DNA from: Ascidia mentula
Lineage: Eukaryota; Chordata; Ascidiacea; Phlebobranchia; Ascidiidae
DNA length: 64,000 bases
Assembly (NCBI GenBank): GCA_947561715.1
Contig: OX387197.1
Coordinates: 8,057,001-8,121,000 of the forward strand
Direction: 5' to 3'
The notes under the pieces were generated by a model. It was not told the DNA's origin. It ran no database searches and was given only the letters and a program-made list of their open reading frames with translations. Of the stretch, positions 26,501-35,500 are shown piece after piece. A program made the position numbers and the translations under genes. Within the stretch, counting starts at the first letter, position 1; every line of letters begins with the position of its first letter.

Positions 26501-29500
26501 AAAAAATGATAAGTACAGTATGTTAGCTAACATCAGCGCTGTGGTCGAAGTGTTACAATTGCATGCACTGTATATTCTTTGTAAATACGACTTTGTTAAA
26601 TGATGCGGTTAAAAGCAAGATTACATCAAACGTATTTCTGGCCTGCAAACAAGAGAACATGCAAACACTGTTAGTGTGGATTTATGTCAAAGATCAGTGA
26701 CAAACTTCGAAATATTAGCGTTTGGTTAAAAAGCAAAGAATGCTATTTGTAAAGAAGGTGTTATTGTCAGTGGAGCATGACAACGTTAGTTTTGGTGTTT
26801 AAACTTACTGTCGAGAACCGGTTTTGGTGGGGGATCTGTTTCGGAAAAGAATATTGTAATACAACAAAAAGTCACAAAAACTTTTCGCCAAAACTATACA
26901 CGTTTGTAACTTACCACATCTGTTCGTGTTGCAATCTAAAATTTCAAATGAGCCATCTTCCTCGCAACCTTCATCCCCGGGAACTCCAAACAAACAATCC
27001 CTGTATCTTTCCTGTATAAAATCGCACAACAATAACATTTGTTAGTATCCAATTTTTTTTTTAAATATGCATTTTCTAGAATTTCTAGTCATATTTTCCC
27101 CGGTGTGATCAAGACTGCACAAGTTCCTACCGTAAATCCGCCTCCACAAGTCACAGTACAAGGAGACCAGGGTGCCCAGTTGTCCCAGTATGGACACGTT
27201 CCTTCGTTGCACGGTGCAAATTCCTCGTTGGGTCCTTCACAGCCCTGGGCCCCGATTGTTCCTCCCGGACAATTGCGGAAACGTCTTCTTCGACCCATTC
27301 CACATTGCATAAACTCGCCCACATCGTTGCGACATCCACCCCACGGACTCCATTGGGCCCAAGTAAAACAAGGTGTCTGAAAGAATGCCAGTTTGTAAGT
27401 TTTTGGGAATATTTAGTTTGCTTTTTTTTGTATAAAAATAGTTCAAAGACAACACAAATGTAATGCTACCATAGATAATTACGACACTATAGGGAATATG
27501 GCAAAATAAAGGAGTTTTTTCCACTGTTCCATAGGTCTGGCAAAATGGTTTAAATGGATTAAAAGCTCACCAATTCGTCACACTCTTTCGATTCGGTAGG
27601 GGTTCCTTCGCAACCGGTCATTCCAAAAACTCCGTTTTCGCAAACCCTAGACCTTGACTGATCGCCGAAGTTGCAAGTAGCCGAACAAGGACTCCAGTCG
27701 CCCCAATCACCCATGTATGCTACAAACAATGATCAGTTGATGGTGACAGAAGTATTTTAAAAAGGTCTACATTTTGAAATGAATACATGCTGTTCACTTA
27801 CGACAAGGGTCTGTGGCACATGTTCGCGCTTCCTGAGCATCTCCCTCGCAGTCATCTAGAGTCCCGTACCTACACGCCCTTGTTCTCGTTTGCACAGCTC
27901 CGTTGCAAGTTACACTGCACTCCGACCACTCGGTCCAAGACGTCCAGCGCGGACAAGGCTAGTAAGGAAAGATGTTAAATAGACTCAACATTAAACAAAA
28001 AACACAATATTTTCCAACATGGGTTCTCCAGATACTTCAAAATTTCGCACATTTTTTGCGTGTTGAATCAGAACAATTTGGTGATAATTTTACCTGGTCG
28101 TTGCAGCCTTGCGTCTCGACAAGCACGCCGCGACAACCAAGATCACCAGCCACGCCGTTGTCGCAGTTTCTCGTTCTCCTCTGAGTGCCTCCGTCACAAA
28201 ACACTGTACAGTTGCTAAATGGTGACCACTGCGACCAGGACGGACATACTTGCGTGTTACACGTCACCGTTTCCGACTTGGCCCCATCGGCGCATCCTTC
28301 GTCACCAATCTGTACGACACAACAAAGTTCCCGAAATAATGTCGCTGCTGCAAATTTTTATCTGACCTCTACGAATAACTGCACGAAATCTGATTAAACA
28401 ATGCGTAGGTTTTTTATAAATACATATTATGAGGGCTCTAATTTAGATACTCGGAAAAACTTTGCGAACCTGTCCATTTTCGCACGGACGATATCTGGTT
28501 GAAATTCCGACGCCGCAGGACAAAGAACAGTCGGAGAATGGACCCCAGTCTCCCCAACCCGAACATCTGTTTGTGTTGCAAACCTGCTCGTCAGTGTTGT
28601 CGCCGGGACAAGCGAAACCCTCTGCGAAATACACACGTTACGTGCTGAATATTATACACCTATCCCCGAGGGAGGAAACCCACAAGCACTCATACCCAAT
28701 ATTAACTTCTAATTTTAATATTGCGGTGATTGCGACAGTTTTTTTTTGCTGTATCTTTGCAGTATTCTAAACGCACACCCACCTGATCCTTCGACCAAAT
28801 TACAAGTTCGGGTTCTGTATTGAGTTCCGCCGTCGCATAGGGCGTTACAATCGGTGTATTCGCCCCATTGTCCCCATGTTCCACAACTTCCCGTGTTGCA
28901 GTCGGCATTTTCCATAAGAACGCCGATACATCCGTCTTGACCGGGCAAACCGTTCTCGCAGGATCGGGAACGACTCTGTAGAAATGCAAAATCGAAAATG
29001 TCCTTCTACCACTTCGTACCAGACTTTTTCAATAGTACAATTGTTCTAAGAATAAAAAGACTGGCCCATACAGTTATTAACATTGTCAGTTTGAATTTGA
29101 TGATTGCATAAGTTTTTGCCGAAACGTCTTAAACATGACAATGTTAATAACAATATAGGACAATCTTTTTATTCTCAGAAATATGAGTATGAGCAAATCC
29201 GTGATTTGTGTTCCTAACAATAGTTCTCTTTACAAGATATGATGTTAAATAGGTTCTCGCACTACTACAGCACATGTATAACATAAGCATTGTAATTACC
29301 ATGCTTCCTCTTCCGCAGGGTCGGTCACAAGTTGACCATTCACCCCACGATGACCAGCTCGGGCACAGTCTGACGTTGCAACTGACGGTTTCTGAGGCAG
29401 AGCCTGTGCAGCCTTCCTGACCAACATCGCCGTTGATACACGACCTGGATCTGAACTGCCGACCGTCTTCACCACAAGGTTCTCTGCAACAAGATTCTTA

Positions 29501-32500
29501 TAATTACTGAAGGCCGCTTATTACAGAGACCCAAAGCCTACGATCACACTTCCACACACATAATTCAAGTGATGAATATCAGTGATCGTGCGTCGATGAC
29601 GTTTTGACGAAAAATCACTGTCAAAATGGCAAACTCACGAGCAGGGTGTGAATCCACTCCATTCGGACCAAGATGCACAAGAACCGTCGTTACAATCTTC
29701 GACTTCGGTTATTTCCCCGACACATTCATCCTCTCCCACGTTACCAAACTGACAAGCTCGGCTCCTCTCCCTCCTTCCGTCGCCACAAGAGGGTGTGCAC
29801 TGTCCCCACTGACTCCATTCTTGCCAGACAGCACAATTCTATAATAGAAACGCATTCAGTGTTATGATGCTGTGGTTGCCATCACGATAAATAGTACACA
29901 TTCATCTGACTATGAATTAAAAAAGTCAGTTCTATTCAGCAACATTTGCGTTTCGATTACAGTTGCTACAACTTCAAAACAGTCCATACTATTTCATCCA
30001 GAAAAACAAGCACTTACTTTGATAAAGCAGGTTTCCTGCATCTCGATCTCTCCGACGCAACCGACATCGCCAACTTGGCCGTTGATGCAATCCCGAGATC
30101 GGATTATCGTTCCCGATCCGCAGCTGGCGCACTCTTGCGTGATCGTCCAGCTTGACCACACTGGACAGGGTTGGGTTTCACAGGCGCGACTCTCGTCTGC
30201 AGCTCCGTCACATCCAACATCACCGACTTGACCTCCTAGTATTCCCAAAAAAGTGGGTAATATTGTTAGTTTTTGGTACAATTCGTTTTTGTATTCACAA
30301 AGTGTCTTTCGGAATTGTTGTGCTGTAAATTAAAACATGGGAATTTCGCTGGTGTTATCAATTTGTAACGCATCCCAAAAACAATAGATGGAAGACCTGC
30401 TACAACACTTATTACCCGCTTTAGTCTAATCACACAACCAAGTGACGACAAAATTTCATTACATCAACAGAAAAGCATTTGCGTCGTACCCGAACATTCC
30501 CGAAATCTGGTTTGAGCGCCGCCGCCGCACGACAATGAACAAAGACTCCACGTCGACCACTCGGTGAAGTTGGCACAAGAAACTCCAGTCGTGCAAACCA
30601 CCGAATCGACCGTGGAACCACCACATAGACTGGCTTCCGTCGGTGAAGGAAGACATTCCCTTCTTCTCAGTTGCACGCCGTCGCCACAATTGGCGGAGCA
30701 GTCTCCAAACGGCTCCCATTGGCCCCAGTAGGGACAAACATTCTCGTTGCAAACCTCGTACTAAAAAGGAAGTGATTGTAAGCTTAATCCAGGCTTTCCG
30801 TGTATTTCAAGTTAAATTTGTGAGAAAAGCAACAGAAAAAAAAGATTTCATTTCTATCATATAAACTTTCAAGATCCATTGTGTCGCCTACTAAATTCTT
30901 ACATTTTCGTACATGCCATGGATAGAAGATTAAAATGGTTTCGAGAAGTCAAAATCTACTTGAATGCAATCTAAATTCTCAGCAATATACCTTGGTAGCG
31001 TTGCCCATGCATCCCGGCATTCCTTCCGATCCGCCGACGCAAATTCTTGTGTACATTTGTCGTCCACCACCGCATGAGGCGCTACATTCACCTGAGCGTT
31101 GCCAGGGACTCCAAGTCTCGCATTGTTGGTTGTTGCAAGCTGACGCCTCGAAGGAATCACCTTCACATTCCGCGTTGCTCTCGGCAAACTGACAGGTCCT
31201 ACATTGAAGATTGATTATTGAAAATCTACATGTTATTCCATCTTCCTGCTTCTATATGCTGGACAACTTGCAGGTGCTCGTCAAACAGATCGTATGAATA
31301 TATTTGTAAATAATGACGATATCGGCCTCAACTGTCACAATGACAGCGCCATGTCTGTAGTGATGATACGACTATACACGGTAGAGCTTGGACATTATCC
31401 CTCAATTGACCAATTTTATAATTTTCTTGGGGTTATTTACAATACCTTTCTCTGCTGCGTATTCCTCCTTGGCATGACGCTGTACATTCTCCGAAATCAC
31501 TCCATTCGGTCCACGTCGGGCAAGAACCCTGACCCTGACACGTTTGTGTGTCAGTGGAAAGCCCGGAGCATGCTCCAATACCTGGCACACCGTTTCGACA
31601 CTCACGTCTTCTCATCTGTATCAAAAATAAAGACTTGGTAACACGAGCATCGAAGCCAATTATGACAAGTATTGATGTGTGGTTAAAACAGTGACATTGT
31701 CTGTAGCTCGCTGAAACGTAAGATGTTTATTTACTAAAGTTTGTAACTTACCCTAGTTCCGCTTCCACAAGAAGAAGAACAAGCTTCAAAGTCTTCCCAG
31801 TCGGTCCAGTACTCACAGTCATTCAAGGCACAGTCGGTAGCCATTGTGGCGTCTTCGATTAAATCACATCCAGTATCTCCAATAACTCCATTGAGGCAAA
31901 TACGAGAACGAGTTTGTTTGCCTAGAAATGAAAGCAAGGTTGACAACAGGTCAAAAAAACAATAAAACGAAGCAAAACCAATAGAAAAATTTTTTATTTC
32001 AAACATAATTTTTACACCTACCCCCTCCGCAAGTAACCGGACACGCGTCGTAGGAACTCCACTCTCCCCACATTGCGCAATCACCAGTGTTGCAGGCGAC
32101 CTCCTCTCTGCTGTCACCGAAACAAGTAAATCCATCGATTGCGTTGATGCATTCCCTGATGAAACAAACGAGAAAGTGTTGCCGTAACGCGCTTACAAGT
32201 TCGTGGGATCTTTCCGTTCGAAACAAGTATTACAACACAATACAGAAAGGCTGACAAAACAGAGAACATAGAAACATTTGCGACAAAAAAAAACACAAAT
32301 AAACAATCGAAAAAAATATAAGCTGCTGCTTTGGGGTCTCAAGATGTCGGTTGCATTTTGCAGATCACCTTGTACGAGCTCTAACCCCTCCGCCACAGGT
32401 AACCGAGCAATCTGAATACCCGGACCATTCGGACCAGAATTGCTCGTTAAACAATTTGAAACATTCAGGAAGCGCAGGACACAAAACTGACTGAAATGAA

Positions 32501-35500
32501 TCACCCACGCAATCACTCCCACTCTCGCAGATTCTGAAAAAACAAGTTCCTTTTAGCAATTGTGGTTTTCAATTCTCATCCACGAAACAGATTCAATCTT
32601 TCTCAAACTGTGCGGCCCGGCGTTCTGGTGCGTTGTTTTGAGTCGCGTAACAATTTATTTTTTTTAAAAAAAAAACGGTGGAAGCAACAAGTTAACTAAT
32701 TCTTGTGCGACTGAAAATTGTTTACATAAAATTTTTGTTCTGATAGATTTGCAGTGAATCTTTCCAAATGCCTCGCATGCGAAAAAAACTACAGAAGAAA
32801 GCCATGATAACAATTTATGTTTCACCTGGTTCTGATACGAGGAACTTCTCCACAGGTTTCACTGCACTCGCTCCAAGCAGTCCATTGTCCCCATCGTGGA
32901 CAATCTCCCGAATCACACGAGATAAAACTTCTTTGGTTTCCAGGACAATCCACTCCGGGAATGCCCCCAGTGCATACTCTGAAAAGTAGGAAAAAGGAGG
33001 TCTTTCCACAGCAATAATAAACCGGACACATCATCACATACAGTTTTGTAAATATTCCTAACAAATGACCATAAAACACAAAAATCACACAAATTTATAA
33101 CTTCAAAGTTCAGGCATTTATAACGAACAAAAACCATCACACAGAATATTGAAAACGATGTTTTAGTAGTTAAATGCTCACCTGGTTCGTGTAAGTCTCC
33201 CAGGTCCACAAGATGACGAACACGCGCCGATTATTCTCCAATCCGACCACGATGGGCAGTCCACGCTCGTGCAAATCCTCGTTTCCGAATTTGGACCCAG
33301 ACACTGAGCTTTGCTTGGACAGGTTCTTCAACAGTTCACAAAATCCCGTCTTTAGCGAAATGATCAAGTGCGTAGCAGCAAGCAGCATCTGACGCCATGC
33401 CAGCTGGTCGATGAATATTTGCGCCAAACAGTTTTGGAGCAAACAGACGAGCGTTGCAATCAGCATTTGGTGATTGTGAAAGAAGCGTGAAAAGCGCACG
33501 AAACGCGAAGCGTGAATAAGCACAAAACAAAGCGCTGTAATCATATGACTAATTCACTCTCCTTCGTGACATTAGCGTTTGTGTTTGATGTTCAAAGCGT
33601 GAGCACAGCACTGCACAGAGACGGATGCACAAAAAGAAGAATGTGACGCACAGAAATTAAACGATTGAACGCAAAAGCAAAAAGACACGGGTGGCAAGCC
33701 ATTCATCATTGAGCAAACAGAAAACAGGGCATAAAAGCAAGGTAATATTGTAACCGAATTCATGCAAGCTGCGGCTGTAAAGCGAGCGAAAATATAAACA
33801 ACAAGGCATAAGTTGGACAATCGTTCTTACCTTGTTCTGGAGGATACTCCACTTGCACACGTGGCGCTGCAAGACGACCAGTTGTTCCACTGCGACCAGT
33901 TAGGACACGCGGCGTCGCCACATATCTGTGTTTCGGCACCTGGGCCAGGACAAGCAACATCGTTGGGTTCGGCTCCGAAGTTAACGCATTCTCGAGTCCT
34001 GCGTCCAAAACGCATAGTTAATGGTTACGTACTGTGTTAGCAGACAAACATTTGGAAGTTTCTTATCCGACAAAGTGTTTAGACTTACCTGAGGCGTGAG
34101 CTTCCCCCGCAAGAAACGGGACAGTTCGACCACGGTACCCAGAGACCCCAACCCATGCAATCGCGCTCTTTGCATGTAATTTCCTATAAATGGATTTTAG
34201 ATGTGTTTATTTGGACGGCAATAGTTTGTATATGCTAGTCTGTTGGTAGTTACTTCTAATTGCAAATTACACGTCCATAAACTTACTTCTCGCGCAATTC
34301 CCGGACAGTATTCTGAACCTGGGACCGATCCGACACAGCCCCGGAATTTAATTTGGGTTCCTTCGCCGCAAGTAGCAGAACAATCCGTCCATCCACTCCA
34401 CAACAACCAATGTGGCACATCTATAATTGTATGTAAACATCGAGTTGAAAGAATATAAGGTTTAGCGAGAAGAAAAATCCAACAGCACATATTTTTATAT
34501 TATGTTACCTTCTGATTGAGGTGTTTCGGTCACAGGTCGTGTTGTGGTTGCTGGTGGTGCCGTAAGTGCAGCGCATTGGATAGGAGCTGCATCACAAAAA
34601 GAACTGGCGTAAAAAACAAACTCCTTCATTACGTCACACCGTAATTGCAACTTTTGGTAGAAAAAAAAGTTAAAAGAGTTACCAGCAGTACACAAATTAG
34701 GCTTCAAACCAAGCAATGATACGAAAAATTAATGCAACGAAGCTTACATAATGGCAAGAAACACTGTTGTGAGTTGCCGTCAAAGCAACATCCCCTCCTG
34801 TATGCACACTCGAACGCGTTTGTTGGTGAACCGCAGGGTATTCTGAAAGGATTGATGTCGGATCAGTGTTTCACAAACTTGACACAAATGGGTAAAACAT
34901 GTTTACAACCTACCTGTTAAAAGACGCAGCTTGGCAGCATTCTGACCTCGGAGGTTGGACCGTTGGTGGAGCCTGTAATTAGGAAAAAGTGAAATAATTG
35001 CCACCTCGTTCAAAAACACGCTACAATAACACGTGTAATGTAAGTTTGGACATGGAATGTTACCTGTGTTGTGGCGGGTGCTGCTGTAGTCGTTCCTGTA
35101 ATTACAACAACAAATTGAGAATATTAAATTTTCCTTTTTGACGCCGAACGAAAAAACAACTTGACAACAGCAAACGCTTTCGGTCGGGGTATATAAAGTT
35201 ACTTGCAAACCAAAAGGGCGTGACCACAAAAATTCGACATTAAATAAAGGCGCAAAACAAACAACACGCGCCGGACTTGAGTTAGAGCTTGCATTCTAAC
35301 AAACAGGTAAACAAACACTCACGAATTTGGCAGAGGGACCCAGCGTAGCCTGGAGCACAGACACACGCAAATTGGATTCCAGAGCTTTGACACAAACCTC
35401 CGTTCAAGCAAGGTTGAGAGAGACAAGGATCTAAAAGCACAACCAGTAGGGTTTAGAGGTCGTAGGAATGATTTCCGAGTCCCGCCGCGGGCCTATGCGA

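Noticed and set aside
33540..33820. Possible missed exon in the 505-bp intron 33326-33830
   Set aside because: No Cys pattern with matching phases was found; the flanking exons already join in phase 2.
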